From Arenicola marina (taxonomy: Eukaryota; Annelida; Polychaeta; Arenicolidae), in assembly GCA_964019135.1 (NCBI GenBank), contig OZ025249.1:36035759-36099758 (forward strand): DNA of 64,000 nt. Direction: 5' to 3'. The notes beneath the pieces are model-generated. The model ran no database searches, was not told the DNA's origin, and was given only the letters and a program-made list of their open reading frames with translations. Shown one piece after another: positions 49,801-64,000 of the stretch. The translations under genes and the position numbers were made by a program. How positions within the stretch are numbered: position 1 is the first letter of the stretch; each line of letters opens with the position of its first letter.

Positions 49801-52096
49801 CACACAGGCACACATGCCGGCCCACACACAGACACACATGCCGGCCCACACACAGGCACACATGCCGGCCCACACACAGGCACACATGCCGGCCCACACA
49901 CAGACGCACATGCCGGCACACATGCCGGCCCACACACAGGCACACATGCCGGCCCACACACAGACACACATGCCGGCCCACACACAGACACACATGCCGG
50001 CCCACACACAGGCACACATGCCGGCCCACACACAGACGCACATGCCGGCCCACACACAGACACACATGCCGGCCCACACACAGGCACACATGCCGGCCCA
50101 CACACAGACACACATGCCGGCCCACACACAGACACACATGCCGGCCCACACACAGGCACACATGCCGGCCCACACACAGGCACACATGCCGGCCCACACA
50201 CAGGCACACATGCCGGCCCACACACAGACACACATGCCGGCCCACACACAGACACACATGCCGGCCCACACACAGGCACACATGCCGGCCCACACACAGG
50301 CACACATGCCGGCCCACACACAGGCACACATGCCGGCCCACACACAGACGCACATGCCGGCACACATGCCGGCCCACACACAGGCACACATGCCGGCCCA
50401 CACACAGACACACATGCCGGCCCACACACAGGCACACATGCCGGCCCACACACAGACACACATGCCGGCCTACACACAGGCACACATGCCGGCCTACACA
50501 CAGACACACATGCCGGCCTACACACAGGCACACATGCCGGCCTACACACAGGCACACATGCCGGCCCACACACAGACACACATGCCGGCCCACACACAGG
50601 CACACATGCCGGCCCACACACAGACACACATGCTGGCCTACACACAGGCACACATGCCGGCCTACACACAGACACACATGCCGGCCTACACACAGGCACA
50701 CATGCCGGCCTACACACAGACACACATGCCGGCGTACACACAGGCACACATGCCGGCCCACACACAGACACACATGCCGGCACACACACAGACACACATG
50801 CCGGCCCACACACAGACACACATGCCGGCCTACACACAGGCACACATGCCGGCCTACACACAGACACACATGCCGGCCTACACACAGGCACACATGCCGG
50901 CCTACACACAGACACACATGCCGGCCCACACACAGACACACATGCCGGCCCACACACAGACACACATGCCGGCCCACACACAGACACACATGCCGGCCCA
51001 CACACAGACACACATGCCGGCCCACACACAGGCACACATGCCGGCCCACACACAGGCACACATGCCGGCCCACACACAGACACACATGCCGGCCCACACA
51101 CAGGCACACATGCCGGCCCACACACAGACACACATGCCGGCCTACACACAGGCACACATGCCGGCCTACACACAGACACACATGCCGGCCTACACACAGG
51201 CACACATGCCGGCCTACACACAGACACACATGCCGGCGTACACACAGGCACACATGCCGGCCTACACACAGACACACATGCCGGCCCACACACAGACGCA
51301 CATGCCGGCACACATGCCGGCCCACACACAGACACACATGCCGGCCTACACACAGGCACACATGCCGGCCTACACACAGACACACATGCCGGCCCACACA
51401 CAGGCACACATGCCGGCCCACACACAGACACACATGCCGGCCTACACACAGGCACACATGCCGGCCTACACACAGACACACATGCCGGCCCACACACAGG
51501 CACACATGCCGGCCCACACACAGGCACACATGCCGGCCCACACACAGACACACATGCCGGCCTACACACAGGCACACATGCCGGCCCACACACAGACACA
51601 CATGCCGGCCCACACACAGGCACACATGCCGGCCCACACACAGACGCACATGCCGGCCTACACACAGGCACACATGCCGGCCCACACACAGGCACACATG
51701 CCGGCCCACACACAGACACACATGCCGGCCCACACACAGACACTCATGCCGGCCCACACACAGACACACATGCCGGCCTACACACAGGCACACATGCCGG
51801 CCTACACACAGGCACACATGCCGCCCCACACACAGGCACACATGCCGGCCCACACACAGGCACACATGCCGGCCCACACACAGGCACACATGCCGGCCTA
51901 CACACAGGCACACATGCCGCCCCACACACAGGCACACATGCCGGCCTACACACAGGCACACATGCCGGCCCACACACAGACACACATGCCGGCCTACACA
52001 CAGGCACACATGCCGGCCCACACACAGACACACATGCCGGCCCACACACAGGCACACATGCCGGCCCACACACAGGCACACATGCCGGCCCACACA

Positions 52097-52480
52097 TAGG
52101 CACACATGCCGGCCTACACACAGGCACACATGCCGGCCCACACATAGACACACATGCCGGCCCACACACAGACACACATGCCGGCCCACACACAGACACA
52201 CATGCCGGCCCACACACAGACACACATGCCGGCCCACACACAGACACACATGCCGGCCCACACACAGGCACACATGCCGGCCCACACATAGGCACACATG
52301 CCGGCCTACACACAGGCACACATGCCGGCCCACACATAGACACACATGCCGGCCCACACACAGACACACATGCCGGCCCACACACAGACACACATGCCGG
52401 CCCACACACAGACACACATGCCGGCCCACACACAGACACACATGCCGGCCCACACACAGACACACATGCCGGCCTACACA
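52097..52480. repeat. Tandem 192-bp (8-unit) higher-order repeat
   Basis: The pair CACATAGGCAC then CACATAGACAC occurs at 52093/52143 and again 192 bp later, with the intervening monomer types in the same order. This is a clear doubled 8-unit block. Confidence 0.85.
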
Positions 52481-55400
52481 CAGGCACACATGCCGGCCTA
52501 CACACAGACACACATGTCGGCCCAAACACAGACACACATGCCGGCCCACACACAGACACACATGCCGGCCTACACACAGGCACACATGCCGGCCTACACA
52601 CAGACACACATGCCGGCCCACACACAGGCACACATGCCGGCCCACACACAGGCACACATGCCGGCCTACACACAGGCACACATGCCGGCCCACACACAGA
52701 CACACATGCCGGCCTACACACAGGCACACATGCCGGCCCACACACAGGCACACATGCCGGCCCACACACAGGCACACATGCCGGCCCACACACAGGCACA
52801 CATGCCGGCCCACACACAGGCACACATGCCGGCCTACACACAGGCACACATGCCGGCCCACACACAGACACACATGCCGGCCCACACACAGACACACATG
52901 CCGGCCCACACACAGACGCACATGCCGGCCTACACACAGGCACACATGCCGGCCTACACACAGACACACATGCCGGCCCACACACAGACACACATGCCGG
53001 CCTACACACAGGCACACATGCCGGCCCACACACAGACACACATGCCGCCCACACACAGACACACATGCCGGCCCACACACAGACACACATGCCGGCCTAC
53101 ACACAGACACACATGCCGGCCCACACACAGGCACACATGCCGGCCCACACACAGGCACACATGCCGCCCTACACACAGGCACACATGCCGGCCCACACAC
53201 AGGCACACATGCCGGCCCACACACAGACACACATGCCGGCCTACACACAGACACACATGCCGGCCCACACACAGACGCACATGCCGGCCTACACACAGGC
53301 ACACATGCCGGCCCACACACAGACACACATGCCGGCCCACACACAGACACACATGCCGGCCCACACACAGACACACATGCCGGCCCACACACAGGCACAC
53401 ATGCCGGCCCACACACAGACACACATGCCGGCCTACACACAGGCACACATGCCGGCCCACACACAGACACACATGCCGGCCCACACACAGGCACACATGC
53501 CGGCCCACACACACACACATGCCGTCCCACACACAGGCACACATGCCGGCCCACACACAGACACACATGCCGGCCCACACACAGGCACACATGCCGGCCC
53601 ACACACAGACACACATGCCGGCCCACACACAGACGCACATGCCGGCACACACACAGGCACACATGCCGGCACACACACAGGCACACATGCCGGCCCACAC
53701 ACAGGCACACATGCCGGCACACACACAGGCACACATGCCGGCCCACACACACACACATGCCGGCCCACACACAGGCACACATGCCGGCCCACACACAGAC
53801 ACACATGCCGGCCCACACACAGGCACACATGCCGGCACACACACAGGCACACATGCCGGCCCACACACACACACATGCCGGCCCACACACAGGCACACAT
53901 GCCGGCCCACACACAGGCACACATGCCGGCCCACACACAGGCACACATGCCGGCCTACACACAGACACACATGCCGGCCCACACACAGACACACATGCCG
54001 GCCCACACACAGGCACACATGCCGGCCCACACACAGGCACACATGCCGGCCTACACACAGACACACATGCCGGCCCACACACAGACACACATGCCGGCCT
54101 ACACACAGGCACACATGCCGGCCTACACACACAGGCACACATGCCGGCTCACACACAGACACACATGCCGGCCCACACACAGACACACATGCCGGCACAC
54201 ATGCCGGCCCACACACAGGCACACATGCCGGCCCACACACAGGCACACATGCCGGCCCACACACAGGCACACATGCCGGCCCACACACAGGCACACATGC
54301 CGGCCCACACACAGGCACACATGCCGGCCCACACACAGGCACACATGCCGGCCTACACACACAGGCACACATGCCGGCCCACACACAGACACACATGCCG
54401 GCCCACACACAGACACACATGCCGGCCCACACACAGACACACATGCCGGCCCACACACAGACACACATGCCGGCCCACACACAGGCACACATGCCGGCCC
54501 ACACACAGGCACACATGCCGGCCCACACACAGGCACACATGCCGGCCCACACACAGACGCACATGCCGGCACACACACAGGCACACATGCCGGCCCACAC
54601 ACACACACATGCCGGCCCACACACAGGCACACATGCCGGCCCACACACAGACACACATGCCGGCCCACACACAGGCACACATGCCGGCCCACACACAGGC
54701 ACACATGCCGGCCCACACACAGGCACACATGCCGGCCCACACACAGGCACACATGCCGGCCCACACACAGACGCACATGCCGGCACACACACAGGCACAC
54801 ATGCCGGCCCACACACACACACATGCCGGCCCACACACAGGCACACATGCCGGCCCACACACAGACACACATGCCGGCCCACACACAGACACACATGCCG
54901 GCCCACACACAGGCACACATGCCGGCCCACACACAGACACACATGCCGGCCCACACACAGACACACATGCCGGCCCACACACAGGCACACATGCCGGCCC
55001 ACACACAGGCACACATGCCGGCCCACACACCGACACACATGCCGGCCCACACACAGACGCACATGCCGGCACACACACAGGCACACATGCCGGCCCACAC
55101 ACACACACATGCCGGCCCACACACAGGCACACATGCCGGCCCACACACAGACACACATGCCGGCCCACACACAGGCACACATGCCGGCCCACACACAGGC
55201 ACACATGCCGGCCCACACACAGGCACACATGCCGGCCCACACACAGGCACACATGCCGGCTCACACACAGACACACATGCCGGCCCACACACAGGCACAC
55301 ATGCCGGCCCACACACAGACGCACATGCCGGCTCACACACAGACACACATGCCGGCCTACACACAGGCACACATGCCGGCCCACACACACACACATGCCG

Positions 55401-58400
55401 GCCCACACACAGGCACACATGCCGGCCCACACACAGGCACACATGCCGGCCTACACACAGACACACATGCCGGCCCACACACAGACACACATGCCGGCCC
55501 ACACACAGACGCACATGCCGGCACACATGCCGGCCCACACACACACACATGCCGGCCCACACACAGACACACATGCCGGCCCACACACAGGCACACATGC
55601 CGGCCCACACACAGACACACATGCCGGCCCACACACAGGCACACATGCCGGCCCACACACAGACACACATGCCGGCCCACACACAGACACACATGCCGGC
55701 CCACACACAGGCACACATGCCGGCCTACACACAGGCACACATACAGGCCTACACACAGCCACACATGCCGGCCCACACACAGCCACACATGCCGGCCCAC
55801 ACACAGACACACATGCCGGCCCACACACAGGCACACATGCCGGCTCACACACAGACACACATGCCGGCCCACACACAGGCACACATGCCGGCCCACACAC
55901 AGGCACACATGCCGCCCCACACACAGGCACACATGCCGGCCCACACACAGGCACACATGCCGGCCCACACACAGGCACACATGCCGGCCCACACACAGAC
56001 ACACATGCCGGCCCACACACAGACACACATGCCGGCCCACACACAGGCACACATGCCGGCCTACACACAGGCACACATGCCGGCCCACACACAGGCACAC
56101 ATGCCGGCCCACACACAGACACACATGCCGGCCCACACACAGGCACACATGCCGGCCCACACACAGGCACACATGCCGGCCCACACACAGGCACACATGC
56201 CGGCCCACACACAGACACACATGCCGGCCCACACACAGGCACACATGCCGGCCCACACACAGGCACACATGCCGGCCCACACACAGGCACACATGCCGGC
56301 CCACACACAGACACACATGCCGGCCCACACACAGACGCACATGCCGGCACACATGCCGGCCCACACACAGGCACACATGCCGGCCCACACACAGGCACAC
56401 ATGCCGGCCCACACACAGACACACATGCCGGCCCACACACACACACATGCCGGCCCACACACAGACACACATGCCGGCCTACACACAGACACACATGCCG
56501 GCCCACACACAGACGCACATGCCGGCTCACACACAGACACACATGCCGGCCCACACACAGGCACACATGCCGGCCTACACACAGGCACACATACAGGCCT
56601 ACACACAGCCACACATGCCGGCCCACACACAGCCACACATGCCGGCCCACACACAGACACACATGCCGGCCCACACACAGGCACACATGCCGGCTCACAC
56701 ACAGACACACATGCCGGCCCACACACAGGCACACATGCCGGCCCACACACAGGCACACATGCCGCCCCACACACAGGCACACATGCCGGCCCACACACAG
56801 GCACACATGCCGGCCCACACACAGGCACACATGCCGGCCCACACACAGACACACATGCCGGCCCACACACAGACACACATGCCGGCCTACACACAGGCAC
56901 ACATGCCGGCCCACACACAGACACACATGCCGGCCTACACACAGACACACATGCCGGCCCACACACAGACACACATGCCGGCCTACACACAGACACACAT
57001 GCCGGCCCACACACAGGCACACATGCCGGCCCACACACAGACACACATGCCGGCCTACACACAGACACACATGCCGGCCCACACACAGACGCACATGCCG
57101 GCACACACACAGACACACATGCCGGCCTACACACAGACACACATGCCGGCCCACACACAGGCACACATGCCGGCCCACACACAGGCACACATGCCGGCCC
57201 ACACACAGACACACATGCCGGCCCACACACAGACGCACATGCCGGCACACATGCCGGCCCACACACAGACACACATGCCGGCCTACACACAGACACACAT
57301 GCCGGCCTACACACAGGCACACATGCCGGCCTACACACAGACACACATGCCGGCCTACACACAGGCACACATGCCGGCCCACACACAGGCACACATGCCG
57401 GCCCACACACAGGCACACATGCCGGCCTACACACAGACACACATGCCGGCCCACACACAGGCACACATGCCGGCCCACACACAGGCACACATGCCGGCCC
57501 ACACACAGGCACACATGCCGGCCCACACACAGGCACACATGCCGGCCCACACACAGGCACACATGCCGGCCTACACACAGACACACATGCCGGCCCACAC
57601 ACAGGCACACATGCCGGCCCACACACAGGGACACATGCCGGCCCACACACAGACACACATGCCGGCACACATGCCGGCCCACACACAGGCACACATGCCG
57701 GCCCACACACAGACACACATGCCGGCCCACACACAGGCACACATGCCGGCCTACACACAGACACACATGCCGGCCTACACACAGACACACATGCCGGCCC
57801 ACACACAGGCACACATGCCGGCCCACACACAGACACACATGCCGGCCCACACACAGGCACACATGCCGGCCTACACACAGGCACACATGCCGGCCTACAC
57901 ACAGGCACACATGCCGGCCCACACACAGACGCACATGCCGGCACACATGCCGGCCTACACACAGGCACACATGCCGGCCCACACACAGGCACACATGCCG
58001 GCCCACACACAGGCACACATGCCGGCACACACACAGGCACACATGCCGGCCCACACACAGGCACACATGCCGGCCCACACACAGACACACATGCCGGCCC
58101 ACACACAGACACACATGCCGGCCCACACACAGACGCACATGCCGGCACACATGCCGGCCCACACACAGACACACATGCCGGCCCACACACAGGCACACAT
58201 GCCGGCCCACACACAGACACACATGCCGGCCCACACACAGGCACACATGCCGGCCCACACACAGGCACACATGCCGGCCCACACACAGGCACACATGCCG
58301 GCACACATGCCGGCCCACACACAGGCACACATGCCGGCCCACACACAGACACACATGCCGGCCCACACACAGGCACACATGCCGCCCTACACACAGGCAC

Positions 58401-61400
58401 ACATGCCGGCCTACACACAGGCACACATGCCGGCCTACACACAGACACACATGCCGGCCCACACACAGGCACACATGCCGGCCCACACACAGGCACACAT
58501 GCCGGCCCACACACAGGCACACATGCCGGCCCACACACAGGCACACATGCCGGCCTACACACAGACACACATGCCGGCCCACACACAGGCACACATGCCG
58601 GCCCACACACAGGCACACATGCCGGCCCACACACAGGCACACATGCCGGCCCACACACAGACACACATGCCGGCCCACACACAGGCACACATGCCGGCCT
58701 ACACACAGGCACACATGCCGGCCTACACACAGGCACACATGCCGGCCTACACACAGGCACACATGCCGGCCCACACACACACACACATGCCGGCCCACAC
58801 ACAGACACACATGCCGGCCCACACACAGGCACACATGCCGGCCCACACACAGACACACATGCCGGCCCACACACAGACACACATGCCGTCCCACACACAG
58901 ATACACATGCCGGACCACACACATGCACACATGCCGGCCCACACACAGGCACACATGTCGGCCTACACACAGACACACATGCCGGTCTACACACAGACAC
59001 ACATGCCGGCCCTCACACAGGCACACTTGCCGGCCTACACACAGACACACATGCCGGCCTACACACAGACACACATGCCGGCCCACACACAGGCACACAT
59101 GCCGGCCCACACACAGGCACACATGCCGGCCCACACACAGACACACATGCCGGCCCACACACAGGCACACATGCCGGCCCACACACAGACGCACATGCCG
59201 GCCTACACACAGGCACACATGCCGGCCCACACACAGGCACACATGCCGGCCCACACACAGACACACATGCCGGCCCACACACAGGCACACATGCCGGCCC
59301 ACACACAGACACACATGCCGGCCCTCACACAGGCACACATGCCGGCCTACACACAGACACACATGCCGGCCTACACACAGACACACATGCCGGCACACAT
59401 GCCGGCCCACACACAGACACACATGCCGGCCTACACACAGGCACACATGCCGGCCTACACACAGACACACATGCCGGCCCACACACAGACACACATGCCG
59501 GCCCACACACAGGCACACATGCCGGCCCACACACAGACACACATGCCGGCCCACACACAGACACACATGCCGGCCCACACACAGACACACATGCCGGCCT
59601 ACACACAGGCACACATGCCGGCCTACACACAGACACACATGCCGGCCCACACACAGACGCACATGCCGGCACACATGCCGGCCCACACACAGGCACACAT
59701 GCCGGCCCACACACAGGCACACATGCCGGCCCACACACAGACACACATGCCGGCACACATGCCGGCCCACACACAGGCACACATGCCGGCCCACACACAG
59801 ACACACATGCCGGCCCACACACAGGCACACATGCCGGCCTACACACAGGCACACATGCCGGCCTACACACAGGCACACATGCCGGCCTACACACAGACAC
59901 ACATGCCGGCCCACACACAGGCACACATGCCGGCCCACACACAGGCACACATGCCGGCCCACACACAGGCACACATGCTGGCCCACACACAGGCACACAT
60001 GCCGGCCCACACACAGGCACACATGCCGGCCCACACACAGGCACACATGCCGGCCCACACACAGGCACACATGCCGGCCCACACACAGACACACATGCCG
60101 GCCCACACACAGACACACATGCCGGCCCACACACAGGCACACATGCCGGCCCACACACAGGCACACATGCCGGCCCACACACAGGCACACATGCCGGCCC
60201 ACACACAGGCACACATGCCGGCCCACACACAGGCACACATGCCGGCCCACACACAGGCACACATGCCGGCCCACACACAGGCACACATGCCGGACCACAC
60301 ACAGCACACATGCCGGCCCACACACAGGCACACATGCCGGCCCACACACAGGCACACATGCCGGCCTACACACAGGCACACATGCCGGCCCACACACAGA
60401 CACACATGCCGGCCCACACACAGGCACACATGCCGGCCCACACACAGACACACATGCCGGCCCACACACAGGCACACATGCCGGCCCACACACAGGCACA
60501 CATGCCGGCCCACACACAGACGCACATGCCGGCCTACACACAGACACACATGCCGGCCCACACACAGACACACATGCCGGCCCACACACAGGCACACATG
60601 CCGGCCCACACACAGACACACATGCCGGCCTACACACAGACACACATGCCGGCCCACACACAGGCACACATGCCGGCCCACACACAGGCACACATGCCGG
60701 CCCACACACAGGCACACATGCCGGCCCACACACAGGCACACATGCCGGCCCACACACAGACACACATGCCGGCCCACACACAGGCACACATGCCGGCCCA
60801 CACACAGACACACATGCCGGCCTACACACAGACACACATGCCGGCCCACACACAGGCACACATGCCGGCCCACACACAGGCACACATGCCGGCCCACACA
60901 CAGGCACACATGCCGGCCCACACACAGGCACACATGCCGGCCCACACACAGACACACATGCCGGCCCACACACAGGCACACATGCCGGCCCACACACAGG
61001 CACACATGCCGGCCCACACACAGGCACACATGCCGGCCCACACACAGACACACATGCCGGCCCACACACAGGCACACATGCCGGCCCACACACAGACACA
61101 CATGCCGGCCCACACACAGGCACACATGCCGGCCCACACACAGGCACACATGCCGGCCCACACACAGACGCACATGCCGGCCCACACACAGGCACACATG
61201 CCGGCCCACACACAGGCACACATGCCGGCCCACACACAGGCACACATGCCGGCCCACACACAGACACACATGCCGGCCCACACACAGGCACACATGCCGG
61301 CCCACACACAGGCACACATGCCGGCCCACACACAGGCACACATGCCGGCCCACACACAGACACACATGCCGGCCCACACACAGGCACACATGCCGGCCCA

Positions 61401-64000
61401 CACACAGGCACACATGCCGGCCCACACACAGGCACACATGCCGGCCCACACACAGACACACATGCCGGCCCACACACAGGCACACATGCCGGCCCACACA
61501 CAGACACACATGCCGGCCCACACACCGACACACATGCCGGCCTACACACAGGCACACATGCCGGCCTACACACAGACACACATGCCGGCACACATGCCGG
61601 CCCACACACAGGCACACATGCCGGCCCACACACAGGGACACATGCCGGCCCACACACAGACACACATGCCGGCCTACACACCGACACACATGCCGGCCCA
61701 CACACAGGGACACATGCCGGCCCACACACAGACACACATGCCGGCCCACACACCGACACACATGCCGGCCTACACACAGGCACACATGCCGGCCTACACA
61801 CAGACACACATGCCGGCACACATGCCGGCCCACACACAGGGACACATGCCGGCCCACACACAGGCACACATGCCGGCCCACACACAGACACACATGCCGG
61901 CCCACACACCGACACACATGCCGGCCTACACACAGGCACACATGCCGGCCTACACACAGGCACACATGCCGGCCCACACACAGGCACACATGCCGCCCTA
62001 CACACAGGCACACATGCCGGCCTACACACAGACACACATGCCGGCCCACACACAGGCACACATGCCGGCCCACACACAGGCACACATGCCGGCCCACACA
62101 CAGGCACACATGCCGGCCCACACACAGACACACATGCCGGCCTACACACAGGCACACATGCCGGCCCACACACAGGCACACATGCCGGCCCACACACAGA
62201 CACACATGCCGGCCCACACACAGGCACACATGCCGGCCTACACACACACACACATGCCGGCCCACACACAGGCACACATGCCGGCCCACACACAGGCACA
62301 CATGCCGGCCCACACACAGACACACATGCCGGCCCACACACAGGCACACATGCCGGCCCACACACAGGCACACATGCCGGCCCACACACAGGCACACATG
62401 CCGGCCCACACACAGACACACATGCCGGCCCACACACAGGCACACATGCCGGCCCACACACAGACACACATGCCGGCCCACACACAGGGACACATGCCGG
62501 CCCACACACAGACACACATGCCGGCCCACACACAGACACACATGCCGGCCCACACACAGACGCACATGCCGGCACACACACAGACACACATGCCGGCCCA
62601 CACACAGACACACATGCCGGCCCACACACAGACACACATGCCGGCCCACACACAGGGACACATGCCGGCCCACACACAGACACACATGCCGGCCCACACA
62701 CAGGCACACATGCCGGCCTACACACAGGGACACATGCCGGCCCACACACAGACACACATGCCGGCCCACACACAGACACACATGCCGGCCTACACACAGG
62801 CACACATGCCGGCCTACACACAGACACACATGCCGGCCCACACACAGGCACACATGCCGGCCTACACACAGACACACATGCCGGCCCACACACAGACACA
62901 CATGCCGGCCCACACACAGACACACATGCCGGCCCACACACAGACACACATGCCGGCCTACACACAGACACACATGCCGGCCTACACACAGACACACATG
63001 CCGGCCCACACACAGACACACATGCCGGCCCACACACAGACACACATGCCGGCCTACACACAGGCACACATGCCGGCCCACACACAGACACACATGCCGG
63101 CCCACACACAGACACACATGCCGGCCCACACACAGACGCACATGCCGGCCCACACACCGACACACATGCCGGCCCACACACAGACACACATGCCGGCCCA
63201 CACACAGACACACATGCCGGCCTACACACAGGCACACATGCCGGCCTACACACAGACATACATGCCGGCCTACACACAGACACACATGCCGGCCCACACA
63301 CAGGCACACATGCCGGCCCACACACAGACACACATGCCGGCCTACACACAGGCACACATGCCGGCCTACACACAGACATACATGCCGGCCCACACACAGA
63401 CACACATGCCGGCCCACACACAGGCACACATGCCGGCCTACACACAGACACACATGCCGGCCTACACACAGACACACATGCCGGCCCACACACAGGCACA
63501 CATGCCGGCCCACACACAGACACACATGCCGGCCCACACACAGGCACACATGCCGGCCCACACACAGGCACACATGTCGGCCTACACACAGACACACATG
63601 CCGGCCTACACACAGACACACATGCCGGCCCACACACAGGCACACATGCCGGCCCACACACAGACACACATGCCGGCCCACACACAGGCACACATGCCGG
63701 CCTACACACAGACACACATGCCGGCCTAGACACAGACACACATGCCGGCCCACACACAGGCACACATGCCGGCCCACACACAGACACACATGCCGGCCCA
63801 CACATAGACACACATGCCGGCCTACACACAGGCACACATGCCGGCCTACACACAGACACACATGCCGGCCCACACACAGGCACACATGCCGGCCCACACA
63901 CAGACACACATGCCGGCCTACACACAGACACACATGCCGGCCTACACACAGACACACATGCCGGCCTAGACACAGACACACATGCCGGCCCACACACAGG

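Larger units (their letters stand above)
36585..64000. repeat. Giant 24-bp minisatellite, ~1,140 copies, runs off window
   Basis: The unit (typical copy 36789-36812) starts CCGGCCCACACACAGG and ends CACACATG. Two positions vary commonly: unit position 7 is C or T (GGCCCAC or GGCCTAC) and position 16 is G or A (CAGGCAC or CAGACAC). Less frequent forms are CAGACGCAC, ATGTCGGCC, GGCTCAC, GGCACACAC, CCGCCCC and CACATAGGC. Length variants are 22 bp, 23 bp (CCGCCCACAC) and 12-bp half units. All six frames are mostly open, giving frames up to 6,351 codons. The array continues past the window edge, so its true size exceeds 27.4 kb. Confidence 0.98.

Noticed and set aside
36535-63729. Giant open frames (up to 6,351 codons) across the 24-bp array on both strands
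   Set aside because: All six frames are stop-poor because the 24-bp unit lacks stops in every phase. The frames drift between three peptide registers wherever 22- or 23-bp units occur, and no flanking exon or start context was seen.
36585-64000. p53-like half sites (ACATGCC) in each 24-bp unit
   Set aside because: The flanking bases do not fit the purine and pyrimidine triplets of the consensus, and the motif is present simply because the unit is repeated.

Overview
This window is animal-type nuclear DNA dominated by tandem repeats. By eye about 41 kb of the 64 kb (roughly two thirds) lies in minisatellite arrays of at least 18 unrelated unit sequences, with periods from 5 to about 88 bp. 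The remainder is unique-looking sequence with a few fossils of small transposons. Two copies of one tRNA-derived SINE, inverted-repeat DNA elements and the absence of compact gene organisation point to a eukaryote, most likely an invertebrate metazoan. I cannot name the species. I find no protein-coding gene, rRNA, true tRNA or CRISPR array that I can support. Almost every long open frame lies inside a repeat array and reflects stop-free units, often with periods divisible by three.

Layout. 1-408: 12-bp and 33-bp arrays. 736-1335: a 21-24-bp array. 1965-5256: a 35-bp array with nested higher-order repeats. 5257-10219: mostly unique DNA holding a 34-bp triplet, AT microsatellites, a minus-strand tRNA-SINE (7368-7560), an inverted-repeat MITE candidate (8168-8470) and a G-rich ~85-bp repeat. 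10220-14147: arrays of 20, 15, 22 (G-rich) and 22 bp. 14148-21910: unique DNA with a 46-bp repeat, purine and GGGGC tracts and a G-rich array. 21911-23612: arrays of 46, ~50 and 12 bp. 23613-29693: unique DNA, the second SINE copy (24449-24648) and an inverted-repeat element of about 1.46 kb carrying a nested hAT-like MITE. 29694-36584: arrays of 18 bp, a C-rich ~50-60 bp unit, 29 bp (containing a recent 1,125-bp tandem duplication) and 12 bp.

36585-64000 (to the window edge, hence truncated) is one 24-bp array of about 1,140 monomers. Each monomer varies mainly at two sites (C or T at unit position 7, G or A at position 16), so the array reads like a string of four monomer types. Rare variants act as tags showing block duplications of about 0.2 to 9 kb. 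Nothing suggests genes working together here. The window reads as a repeat-expansion domain, such as a subtelomeric, pericentromeric or intergenic satellite region, and that interpretation is inference.
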